This document shows positions 52,790-64,000 of a stretch of 64,000 bases of DNA, piece after piece; within the stretch, counting starts at the first letter, position 1; each line of letters begins with the position of its first letter. The stretch is from Sitta carolinensis (taxonomy: Eukaryota; Chordata; Aves; Passeriformes; Sittidae). The stretch covers positions 8,501,001 to 8,565,000 of the forward strand of contig CM063292.1 in NCBI GenBank assembly GCA_032173965.1. Reading direction: 5' to 3'. The notes below the pieces were generated by a model. The model was not told the origin of the DNA. It ran no database searches and saw only the letters and a list, made by a program, of their open reading frames with translations. Both the position numbers and the translations under genes were made by a program.

Positions 52790-53350
52790 AATAGGGCACT
52801 ACAGTCCTGTCAATCTCACTTCAGTGCCTGGTAATGTCATGGAAAAAAATTACTGGGAGGTATTGAAAAATACCTGGAAGACAACACAGTCATCAGTCAC
52901 CACCAGCGTGGCTCCATGAGAGGAAAGTCCTGCTTGTCAAACCTGATTCCCTTCTAGCACAGGGTAACAATCTGGTTGATCTAGGAAAGCCACTAGATGT
53001 AATAATTTTGTATTTCAGCAAAGCTTTTGAAATTGTCTCTCCCAGGATCCTTCTGGACAAAATGTCCAGGCCACAGCTGGATGAACACACCGTGGGGTGG
53101 GTGAACAACTGGCTCAGGGGCCAGCCCAAAGGGTGACAGTGACTGGGGTGACATCAGACTGGGGCTGTCACCAGGGGGGCTCTGCAGGGCTCCATCCTCA
53201 GCCCTGTGCTTTCAGCATCTTCAGCATGGCTTGGACCCAGGGCTCAAAGAACACCGAGCAAGTTTGCTGATGGCACCGAATGAGGAGGAGCTGTTGGCTC
53301 CTGTGAGGGCAGAGAGGCCCTGCAGAGACCCAGACAAAGGAGGGAGATGG
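52790..53350 (+). pseudogene. Degraded CR1 reverse-transcriptase fragment
   Basis: The plus strand reads CR1 ORF2-like peptide in pieces: HYSPVNLTSVPGNVMEK near 52796, then HHQRGSMRGKSCLSNLI, a KAFEIVSPRILLDKMS-like segment near 53022 and a WVNNWLRGQPKG-like piece. Several stops and frame changes interrupt it. It is a non-autonomous LINE remnant, probably extending to about 53540. Confidence 0.85.
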
Positions 53351-53540
53351 GCAAGCCCCAGCCCTGTGCAGGTCAGCCCAGGCCAGAGCTGGATGCTGCA
53401 CTGGGACGGGGCACCCCGGCTGCCTGGAGGGACTGGGCAACCAGAGCAGCTGCAGGAAGGGGCCTGGGGGTCCTGGCAGCGGCCACCTGGCCTGAGCCAG
53501 CAGTGCCCTGGCAGCCAGCAGGGACATCCCTGTCCCGGGC
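53335..53540 (+). repeat. CR1-associated GC-rich fragment, related to 55840-55980
   Basis: AGATGGGCAAGCCCCAGCCC ... GAGCTGGATG ... GCAGCTGCAGGAAGG ... CTGGCAGCGGCCACCTGGCC matches, with gaps, the segment at 55840-55980. It continues directly from the CR1 RT remnant, so it is probably CR1-derived. Confidence 0.7.
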
Positions 53541-53789
53541 CATCGGGCCAGCACTGCCAGCCATTACCGCTTACCCTGTCGCTACATGCTGTTGTAAATA
53601 GCCAGTCTCTGTCTTTACTCCCCCCAGGTGCTGTTAACCAGGGCTGTAAGTGACAGACATTGTTTCTGAACCCTCACTCTGCTGCTCATGCACAAGAGAA
53701 GAAACATTCCTGACTGCTTTAAATTGCCAGTGGCAACTCAGTAGATGACAGTGTACTTCTGAGTCCTCCAGGGTCATAGAGACTTAGAC

Positions 53790-54044
53790 TCTTTCCCCTG
53801 TCCCTGTCCCCTGTCCCTGTCTCAGTCCCTGTCCCTATCCCCTGTCCCTATCCCCTGTCCCTGTCCCGGTTCCCTGTCCCTATGCCGGTTCCCGGTTTCC
53901 TGTTCCCTGTCCCTATCCCCTGTCCCGGTTCCCGGTTCCCTGTCGCTGTCCCTGTCCCGGTTCCCGGTTCCCGGTTCCCTGTCGCTGTCCCTGTCCCCTG
54001 TCCCTGTCCCTGTCCCGGTTCCCGGTTCCCGGTTCCCTGTCCCA

Positions 54045-54045
<1 letters not shown>
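53790..54045. repeat. CCCTGT / CCCGGTT short tandem repeat
   Basis: Repeats of CCCTGTCCCTGT, CCCTATCC and CCCGGTTCCCGGTTCC fill about 250 bp. The minus strand is (GGGACA)n- and (GGAACC)n-like, G-rich enough to form quadruplexes. The 118-codon minus frame over it (Gly/Arg/Thr/Asp repeats) is a repeat artefact. Confidence 0.92.
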
Positions 54046-54712
<667 letters not shown>

Positions 54713-55839
54713 TAGCCCCCGGGGTAAACAAAGCTTATTACTACCTGTTTTTCTTCCTCTTGCGGTTGGAGTGCCTGCTGACTCAGTGTGCTGCTGAGGT
54801 TTTTTTGTTGTCCATCAGCACTGAGATCTGCCTTTCCCCTCTTACCTGCTGCAGTCACATTTTCCAAGTGGAAGTTGCAGAGAGCGCTCCGTGCTATCAC
54901 GTCATTAGTGACGCAGCACAGGGACAAAGGGTTTTCCTAGAAATCTTGAAAAATCAAAAGCCAAGCCTTGCCCTGTTAGGCTTGGGATTTAGGTTCAGCA
55001 AAAATATTCCAAATTTGTGTTACTTTAAAGAAAAGCGGAATCCACCCCTAGACCTAAAGATAAAAGCCTTAAAATCCATTAATATGAGTCCCAGCCTAGC
55101 AACCATATCCTCAGGGGCTTTTTCTGTGCTCACACAGCAGCCATGGGAGTAAATGGATTCACAGCCACATTCGGGACTCAGGTTCTCAGGACTCAGATCA
55201 GCACCCAAATCACAGCTGTCAGTAGCTTCAAATGAAATGTCTAAGGCTTGATGTCCAGGATGAACATTTTGGTTACAACGTTTACCTGCAGGAATCTTCC
55301 TTTGAGTAGCACTTTCTGTAAAAATGCAGGCTAGATAGTATTTCATATGAGATAAATGCAAGTAAACCATAATTGCAAACTATGATATATTTAAAAAAAA
55401 TTAGAAGTAGCTTGGGACTAACCTCCCATAGAGATAATTATCTAAAAGAAAAGAAGAACTAGACAAATGGAAAGTGCAAATTAAGGAAGATTTGGGAAAA
55501 GAAGCTGCAGCCAATGAAACAGACTTGTTCTCAGCTCTAGTACAGGAGAGAGAGATTACTTAGGCATCCTTTACTTTGACTATTTGTACCTGATGTTTCT
55601 CTACTAGTTTCCAGCTAGGTTCTGTTCTTTGGCATGTAGATGAGAACCACCACTGTAAAGAGTTCTAGGCATTTGTATAAAAATTCTTAATGCCCTTTTG
55701 TACTGCACCAGCAGGAATGGCACGATGAGGCAGCCAAGACGGCACTGGAAGGGGCTGTCACTTTCTGCATTAACACTGGCCTTAAAAAAAGCCAGAAAAC
55801 TCGAACTTGACTCCCTTGAGGGAGACCTCACCAATCAGG

Positions 55840-55980
55840 GAAATTAGAGATGGGCAAAGCCCAGCCCTGTGCAGTTCAGCCCAGGCTAGAGCTGGATGGG
55901 CAGGGAGAGCAGCTGCAGGAAGGTGCAGGGGTGCTGGCAGTGGCCACCTGGCCTGCTCAGAGGAGCCCTGTGCATCACCT
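55840..55980 (+). mobile_element. CR1-like fragment, related to 53335-53540
   Basis: GAGATGGGCAAAGCCCAGCC then CTGTGCAGTTCAGCCCAGGC, and later CAGCTGCAGGAAGGTGCAGG and GTGCTGGCAGTGGCCACCTG, parallel to the segment that follows the CR1 RT remnant at 53.3 kb. Boundaries are approximate. Confidence 0.6.
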
Positions 55981-57654
55981 GTCCTCATCCCTCAGCTGCT
56001 CTTTGGCTCTGCACACGCTGCTCCTGACTCTTCATCTCTTTTGCCATCTGCAATATTGCAATCACACCTACTGCTCTCACACAGTTAATGAATGGAGTGT
56101 GAAGCACTCCGAGCTTTCAGATAAAATCAGTGTTATTAAAAGCATGGTTTCATTTTGCTCCTCAGCGAGTTCAGGTCATGCTGGGACTAAGCCTTTTCAA
56201 TAAATGCTGGCAGCATTCACAGCTGCTTTTCGGCTGTTTCTGAGAAAAAGGGCCTGAAGGACTTCATCTCATTGATGAGATAAAAAATCAACTCGCAAAT
56301 AAAGCTTTTGAAATTATTAAATAGGGGAGTTAATTGAAAATTTAGCATGTAGGACTGTTTTAGCCTTCTTGTTGAAGGTGCTTATTAACTGTTAAGGCTA
56401 TTTTATGTTTATCCACAGAAATATATGTAATAATGTAATGCATGTTTTTACAGGCCAGTATTTTGCTGATAAGATAATTCTCCTACTTTACTCTCTCAAA
56501 ATATTGCAACACTTTACATGAACTGTTTCTATGATGCTTGCCTTTGACTTGCTCTTGCAGGGTTTAAAATGCAAAATCTATGCCAAAAGGACTCAGTGAG
56601 GTGACTCCAGCCTGAACCAGGAGTGCTCTGGCCAGAATCTGCTTGTTGGTTTTCATGTGACATTCTCATGTGTTATGAGTTGAAAGTGCTGTCTTGAATT
56701 AATCTAATAAAACATTTTCCATCTGGGATAGAAAAGACCATAATTCCAATCCTATATAAAAGCCTTTAAATTAACTTGGGGAGAATAAATAAAAGATCTT
56801 TTTATGTAAGTAATTGGAAGAGAATTTTGTGTTCCAGCAGCTTCTCATGATCTTTCTTAATGGTGGCAAATTTATTGAGATGAGAAAGAGAAGCAAGGAA
56901 TCTGCCTGCCATTATGTTTCCTCTTGTCTAACAGCAGCTGCATCACTGGAAAATGTGTTCTAATGAGAATATTTATTTTTTCAATAGGAGACTAAACTGC
57001 TTTATAGAGTTCTGGATTGAGCCAAATGACTTTCAAAGCCTAGAAATTGAATTTTGGAAGGTGACAACTTAGATTCTAGCTTTGTTTTCAGCTGCTGCTG
57101 CAGGTTTTCTCTTTTGGTGTCTAACTGACATACTGTGTGAACACTTAATGAATAAGTAGCACACAAGGTGGTGGATAAAGATGCCTTACTCTCTTTGATT
57201 GAATCACAGCCTATATCCTATCTCTAAGGATCTGTAGGGAATAAATTTAAGTTATCCTGATAGGTATATTTTTAATAAGTTTTTACCCTAGACAGTTGCC
57301 AGAATGTGATCTGTAACTGTTATTGATTAATTGCTGAATTAGGAGCATGAAACTTACCTGTTCTTGAGAAGCAGCTCCTGGGATTCTATCGAGCTGCTAT
57401 GGAAGAACAGCATGGGAAATAATATATTAGTAGCTTAGTATTTATATAAAAATATGAAATGGTGAAATAGAAAGCCAGAATCTGGAAATTCAAAGAATTC
57501 TTCAAGTGCCAGAATTTCTGCAGAAGATCTTTAACTCCTGTGCTGTTGTGATTAATAATTTTCTTAGGTATTTCATAGCCAGATCGCTCTGTGAAATTGT
57601 ATCCAGAACTTAGCACAGTAACAGTTAAGTACTACTTAACATAAGAAAATATCT

Positions 57655-57830
57655 AGACTCAGATTGAATCAGACTGGCAGGGAATCTGGCCCAGTGTCCT
57701 CTCTAATAACTGTGGCCAACAGCACATGTCTAGGGCAGACCATGAGCACAGGGCAAACAGGCAGCAATATTTGCCAGAATACCCTGCCAGCCTCTGGTAA
57801 TTTCCAGCTCAGGGTCTTGAACTTTCAAAC
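57655..57830 (+). mobile_element. Possible ancient CR1-like repeat
   Basis: The order GGCCCAGTGTCCTCTCTAAT, GTGGCCAACAGCACATG, GCAATATTTGCCAGAATACC, AATTTCCAGCTCAGGGTC recalls an old dispersed sauropsid LINE tail, judged from memory only. Confidence 0.4.
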
Positions 57831-60800
57831 ACAGACCTGATCAAATTGAATTTTTCATTCCTCCATCTCTGTGAATATGAAAAAGTGAAGTGACTCCTGC
57901 AGGCAGATTTGCTTATTGGAGATATATTTTTTATCAAAGTGGCAGTTGCCTCAAGAAGGGAAGCATTAGAGGCTGCCAAATGTTTAGTGGCTGTTTATTG
58001 CAACACTGACTACAGTCTTGGAGGGAGATATCTCCAGTTTGCCTGGGAGCTGGCATTGCTGCCTGCACGTTATTCACAAAGATATGGGTGAAAACATTTG
58101 ACAAAAACATCCAGTGAAGCCACATTGGCTGCTGACCCCAGACTGCAGGACTGCTTTTTTGTCTCTCCTGATACGCTGTGCTGTGATGTGTCATTCCTCA
58201 GCAGGCATGTTCAGCTCCTGGTGTCATGGCTGTGTAATGTGATGTGTGTCATGGAGGGATTTGCCACAGTGTCAGCTCTGAATTTTGGGGGAGAGGGAGG
58301 GGGAGAACTCTTTGGGATACTGCAGTCTGCTTGTTCGAAAACAAAGACTTTTCCCAGTTGTTTCTATGCTGCTCATAGAAAATATTGATATGGATGGTTT
58401 AATTTGTAAGTAATTTGCAGAATTTATACCTGTTGCTTGTGGGCTTGTAAGGTTTTCATTGTTCTTACAAAGTAAGCAATGACATCAGAGTGTCTTATTG
58501 AGAAAAAGTGCCTCCATCACCCAACAGAGAAGTCCCTGATGCATTTTGCTATTGATGTTTATAGCCTAGGTGTTTACAGAGATGAATCTGGCCTGTGAAC
58601 TTGGAGATAGATGTGGTAGATATCCCAGAGTGTCACTAAAAGACAAAAAGTGTGTTAACTTTTTGTGCCCTTGACTATGGATAGAGCTTTGCAGAAACCT
58701 GAGCCTTCTGTGCTTGGATGCATCAAGTAAATTACCAGCAAAACCAGCGGGATTGGTGTCAACCAATGAATATTTGCAATTGATTCCAATCGGGATTAAT
58801 GTACTTTCAGTAGATGTATAGACACAGGATGAAATATTTAAAATTGCTTGACAGTTATATATTTGCTAGTGTGGCTTGCTTTTGAGAAATAGGAAGCCTT
58901 GGTGATTTTTCCTTCTGTGCCACTGTAATAAATGGACACTGCTTTGTCATTAAGTTCAGCAAATGTAGGATTGAGAACAAATTAACTCATCACTATACAC
59001 CAGTTCTTTACAATAGGGGAGGCAAGAGGAGTTGAATTTGTGATCACTGCACCAGTGGCCGTGGAAAAGGATCAATGCCATGCTGGCTAATTAAATAATG
59101 GTATTAAATATTATCTCTTTGAATCACTACCTTTGTTCAAGCTAGTACAATGCCATTTTTATAGACACTACTACTATTTTTTTATAGTTAGAGCAGAAGA
59201 GCATGAAGTAACCAAGATTAAAAAACACCAATTGTTGTAATTACTGTCATTTATGGAAGATGGCAAATTACTATAGTAAAGGAATATTTTTAAAAGGAGT
59301 AGGTTTTCCTAAGTCACATTTTTGGTAGTCAACAACACAAATGCACACACATATTTTTGTTCATTTGTTCCAAGAGGGACTGTGAATAATGATAGATTCA
59401 TAAAAGCTAATTGCAGTTAACTCCCAGAACAACTGGTCGTGTGAGATAGTAACTGAAAAATCTATAAACATCTCAAAAGTCTATAAGTGAGTCTGACAAT
59501 GTGAATACAAATTGAGGTATAAACGAATACTTGGGTGTTTTACTCAAATAGGTTTAAAAACTGGTTTAATCTTTACAGCACCTCCCCTGACATGGACAAA
59601 ATAAACACTATGCAGCCATGGGACAAAGAGCCCTAATGAAGCACTAATTTGGACACTGATCACTGTAGATGTATACACCAGTCTGGGGATCAGGGGATTT
59701 TCTGAGCTGTGTATACTGCATTTCCCTGGAGTCCTGTCAAAGCTGCACAACATCAAAGAACTTCTCTGTTACCTGCTTTTAATTTAGAATTTGTGACCCC
59801 AGTGGTTCTATCAGCTTGATTGCTCCCTGTTTAAAAGAATTCATAAATGTGTAATATATAAATACAGAGCAACATATGGAGCAATGTATGCATAAACTGA
59901 TTTTATTATTGTTGCCCGCTGCAGGATTCTCCCCTGTGCCCTCTGAAATATGATTGGTTCTGAGATTTCCCAGAGTGAGAACTCTGTACAGAAATTATTT
60001 AATAGAAATTATTTAGAAAAGTTGTACTTACCTTCATGTAATTCTGATTTTAAGTAGGTACCTTTTGCAACATTCCCATTCATTTGCCACTACAGGTGCA
60101 TACTACCCTAAGCGGTTTTACTGCAGTTTTCTCTGATTTTATTTTCTAATTTTTATTTCAAGAATATTTTTCATTAATTTAGTTGGCTTCTCTGTCTGGC
60201 ACCTTTCTCCTCAAGTGAGGAAAGAGCTGAAATGTGTGGAGAGCCCTGTGGATATTCCAGAGGGGCTGCCCTCCTGGGCTGCTGCTGCCCTCAAGGGCAA
60301 ACGAGTGAGTGCTAGCTCAGGGGAGCACCACCCACCCCCTGAGAGGTTGTTGAGTAGGAAACACAACCTTCAAGAACATGGAAGTGCAAGGGCAGGAATT
60401 TTCTCCATTCAGTTTTTGACAAATATCTCACTGCCTCAGGCACTGGGTTTATGTATGAGGTCGTATCCTAACAATATGTGTGGTTAAAGCTTTGTGAAAA
60501 CAAGTGCCAGTCTCCTCTTAAAACAGTTTGGATCATCTAAATCATTGATTATCCTTACACTTGTAGTCTGGTTTTCAAGCCTGAAGTGTTTGAGTTTCTA
60601 AAACTCTGTTTTTCCGACGTTTTAGTTTGCTGAAATTCTTTTCTCAGGAAGAGAACATAAACAACAGAATTGTTTTTATAACAGTATTCATGTTGTAAAT
60701 TCTTTTCCGTGAGAGAGATTTTCTTTTGATGTCCCTCTAGGTTGACCAATGTGGGTGAGGAAGTTTCTCTTTCTTTCACCAGTCACAGCAGTCTGTGAAA

Positions 60801-63800
60801 AATTGTATATAAGGGAATGATCCCTAAAAATAAAATCATTCTTCACACAACCTTTGAGAAAAAAAAATCACAAAAGTCTGTGTCATGTGTGTTATCTCTA
60901 CAACGACATTATGCTCACTGTCTATTTTTTTTCCTTTTCTCCAGGCATACTTACAGTCTATGTGTGTATGAATCCACAGGGCTGCCTGTCTTGTTCATTC
61001 ATTGTTCAATAGTTGAAATGATTTTTCTTTCTCCTTCTTCAACCCATTTATCACAGGCTCTCCTTTTATTCTCGTGCTTTGGTTGGAACACACAGCCAGG
61101 ATCCACAGCTCTGCTGCACAGACTGTGTCATAGTTAAAGGGTATATTGGATTACAGGGTTTTCCTTATGCACAAGAAAATCTGACTTTTCATGGTTCTAA
61201 ACTCCATTGAATGTTGAAGCAGATTTGATTATTCTACAAATCTCTGGCAGTAGTTTTGTTCCATGGTTTATGCTTAGACTTTTTTTTTTTTTTTTCCTCC
61301 TCTCTGTAATGTGGTCTGAATTAGCATGCTGATTTGTGAAAACATTACTGGGTTTTGTATTAATCAGATTTCACTTGCACACCTCAGACAGATTTTACCT
61401 TCTAGAAATTTTGTACAATATGCAATAATAAAACCAGACTAAGCACGTGGAACAGAGATGAAAACATTACACTTTAAGGGCAGGTATCATTTCCTACCCC
61501 TAGCTGCAAGCCCACCATCCTCCATGACAAGCTACCAGTTTTTACCATTCTCTTCTGTCAACAGCTGGCAGAATCACTGAGGATCCAGAAAGGCAGTGCC
61601 TGTTTATCCAGTGTGGCCCCCCAAAGACAGCAGAGCATTCTGTGTCATGGGAATCCTCCTCCTGATTTAGTACCAATGGACCTGACACGCTCTGTGTCCT
61701 CTTCCTGGTAGGTGCTGCCTCACAGCCTGTAAAGATCTGACAGGCACACTTCAGCACAGGTTGGCATTTCTTCTTTCCTAGTGCTTTAAACTTATTTTTT
61801 CTTTCAGTGAAATTAGCTAAAGAGATTATTATTGGTGCACCAATACATTGTAATTGCTATGTCCCTCTCAATACAATACTAAGAGCAGATTTTTTAGGCA
61901 AGCTCATGTGTTCTTGCACCCTTTTTCACTCTTTCTGTGGAGCAGTTTCACTGAGGCACTATTCCAAATTCTTGCCATTTTATCAGTCTACTCATTATAA
62001 GAAGAGCTTTGGGAAATAAGCTGTAATTTGCTCTTTAATGAACACAAAAAGCACTGTGCTATGAATATGTATTGAGAACATCGAGAAGAAAATTTAAAAT
62101 TGTCAGTAATAATTATTCTAGTTGATTACAAGGATACTTTCATACTGTAAAATCATTAGGACTTTTAAAACTATGTGGGGTATTGCAGTGAATAAGAAGT
62201 GCAGCACTTCATGCAGGATGGGTGTAAGAGAAATTTATACTGGAAAACATACCATTGGAACTTTAAAAATATAACTACAGTAGACAAATAAGGGAAACAA
62301 ACCCATACATCAGTCTTAGTGACAACCCCTGAGACAGGTGAAACACAAATTGCTTTTTCTAGGACCAAATAAAACCTTTAAGGAAGTATCTGGGCCAAAT
62401 TTTAATGAAAACTAGCTAAAAACGTTAGTTATTGGTAACACAAGTAGTAGGAAAAAAAAAATAAAATTAATGGCCATGAAACAGGAGAAACCTGGTTATC
62501 CTTAGCCTCTACTGTGCTCTTCCTGCTGAACTGGTAACTGGGTGCAAGTAGAATGGCAGTGTGTAGCAAGTATACTGTGTAGTACAGACTGTAACTATTA
62601 TTATTCAGTTTGCAGTGGAATTGCTGCATTGCACGTAGCCTGGTTCAGGACTGTGCTGCCAGGATTGCTGTGATTTTTAACCCAGTGCTTCTGGGTGAAG
62701 CAGCAGGGCACCAGCTCTGAGTTACTTGCTGCACCATGCTCTGGCTAAGTCTTGTAAGTCTTTGCACAAGTTTCCCAGTTGTAAGAATGGATGGAACACA
62801 GCTCTAAAAACTATTAGTGTTCCCAGGTAGTGGGTAACATTACACCAGAGAGCATTTTCTGGGCTGGTAGGGGGAACACTACAGGCTGGTGTGACAGGGG
62901 AGCTGCTCTGCAGCCTCTGCATCTGCACTGCAGTAGTTTGCAACCCTTCTCCACAGCACAAAAAACAGAACTAATTTGAAGGTGTCTGTTCAGTCCTAAT
63001 TATGTTTTGCTTTTCTATGCATGCTCGATTTTAGATAAGGCTGATTATATGTAACACTTTCATTAATTTCTAATTTTTGTTTCTTTCTTTTTAACAGAAT
63101 TGGAGGCTGGGAGCACACTGCTGACCAACCTCAGGTGGCTATTTTCATCTGCTCTGATAACAATATGCATTCCAAGCAAAGATATTTGTTCTCTCCCTAG
63201 GAGATAGCTTTAATGTGCATTCACCATCTTCATTCTATGAGTTAGAGGAGCTTTCCTGCTTCTAATTCCAATCCGTTTGATCTCCTACTTAAATTCTAAA
63301 ATAAGTCTAGTAACTCATGCAGCTATTATATGTTGGCTAAGAATGTATTGATAGTTTGTTCCATCTCCTTCTATAGAAAAGAAGTAAAATAATAAAGATA
63401 ACCTCAGGCCCCATTGAGCCTGTTATTTCTCTGAATTTTTGTAGGTGAAGGGGAATCTGAAAACACATTAATTCACCTAAAATGTGATTCAGTCTTATTT
63501 TGGTACTGCTCTGCTATCATTTACAAGCAGAAGACTTACTTCTTGAGTTACTTTAGCCCTCATTTACCAAACATTTTGTATGTCAAGGAGAATAGTAAAT
63601 CCTTTAAGACTCCAGCTACCAGAGAAAGTAAGCCTCTAATATAACCAAAGCACAAAAGGATTTATCATAAACTAAATCATTCAAACTCCTCTCATCAATA
63701 GACACAAAGGAACAGGCAGGAGAGAGCAATCAGTTTAGCATCTGAGCAGATACGGGGTCTCACTAATGTCTTGCAGTGCTTTTCTACTGTGTGGATAATA

Positions 63801-63839
63801 AACCCTGCATCACCACAGTTTAAATCAACCCAGATACAG

Positions 63840-64000
63840 TTATTAAAAGATAAAGTCACCGGGGAGGTAGGAGATGTGGTGTGATGCTGAAACAGCCTTT
63901 CAGTGTGGCGTCACAAGTGAAATCAACGTGTGGAGCTCAGCGGGCTTGAGCGGAGCACAGCCTGTGCTGGGCACGGGAGGGGCCCGGGAGGATCCAGAGC
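63840..64000. other. GC-rising right edge of the window
   Basis: GC and CpG increase towards position 64,000 (GTGTGGCGTCACAAG, CACGGGAGGGGCCCGGGAGG), possibly the edge of a CpG island belonging to a gene outside the window. No exon is visible. Confidence 0.35.

Noticed and set aside
63098..63140. Possible exon between TTTTTAACAG and CAG|GTGGCT
   Set aside because: Splice-like borders only; the about 40-bp interior has no known peptide and no partner exon could be found.

Overview
The window is a piece of a bird nuclear genome, possibly from a songbird. Three things point to this: split genes with GT-AG introns, CR1-type LINE fragments, and avian-style retroviral LTRs. Two protein-coding genes lie head to head. 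On the minus strand, from the left edge to about 23.4 kb, are the first 11 coding exons of RHPN2 (rhophilin-2), a Rho-binding HR1/BRO1/PDZ scaffold. Its 3' end, including the PDZ domain, is beyond the left edge. On the plus strand, from 31,789 to 46,373, is a complete 20-exon GPATCH1, a G-patch spliceosome factor. The RHPN2-GPATCH1 divergent pair is conserved synteny with human chromosome 19q13. I assigned both genes by reading conserved exon peptides against the families as I remember them, and every exon joins the next in phase.

Layout. 148-23,381: RHPN2, with mostly AT-rich introns. A solo LTR makes up most of the intron between exons 10 and 11, and intron 1 holds a collagen-like minisatellite and a GC-rich tandem repeat. 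22.65-24.0 kb: CpG island of the RHPN2 promoter. 24.7-25.7 kb: a 32-copy, 31-bp minisatellite. 25.7-30.5 kb: intergenic, AT-rich, no gene recognised. 30.6-32.3 kb: CpG island of GPATCH1, with a second minisatellite (about 32-bp unit) ending roughly 70 bp before the start codon. 31.8-46.7 kb: GPATCH1 and its 3' UTR. 46.7-53.5 kb: a repeat-rich stretch with CR1 fragments, a solo LTR with target-site duplication and an inverted LTR pair. 53.8-54.5 kb: a CCCTGT-type satellite, then a CpG-rich block with an intact tRNA-Thr(AGT). 54.5-64.0 kb: AT-rich, no convincing gene.

The most consequential observation is in GPATCH1 exon 10. Reading it as protein requires one extra C in each of two C-runs. With both added, the exon aligns without gaps to human GPATCH1 over 69 residues, and the phase into exon 11 is restored. 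As given, the frame ends at a stop at 38,058. Two losses confined to C-runs look more like sequencing or assembly errors than a dead gene. I found no clearly novel gene system. The unusual content is mainly tandem-repeat and retroelement architecture around the two promoters and inside introns.
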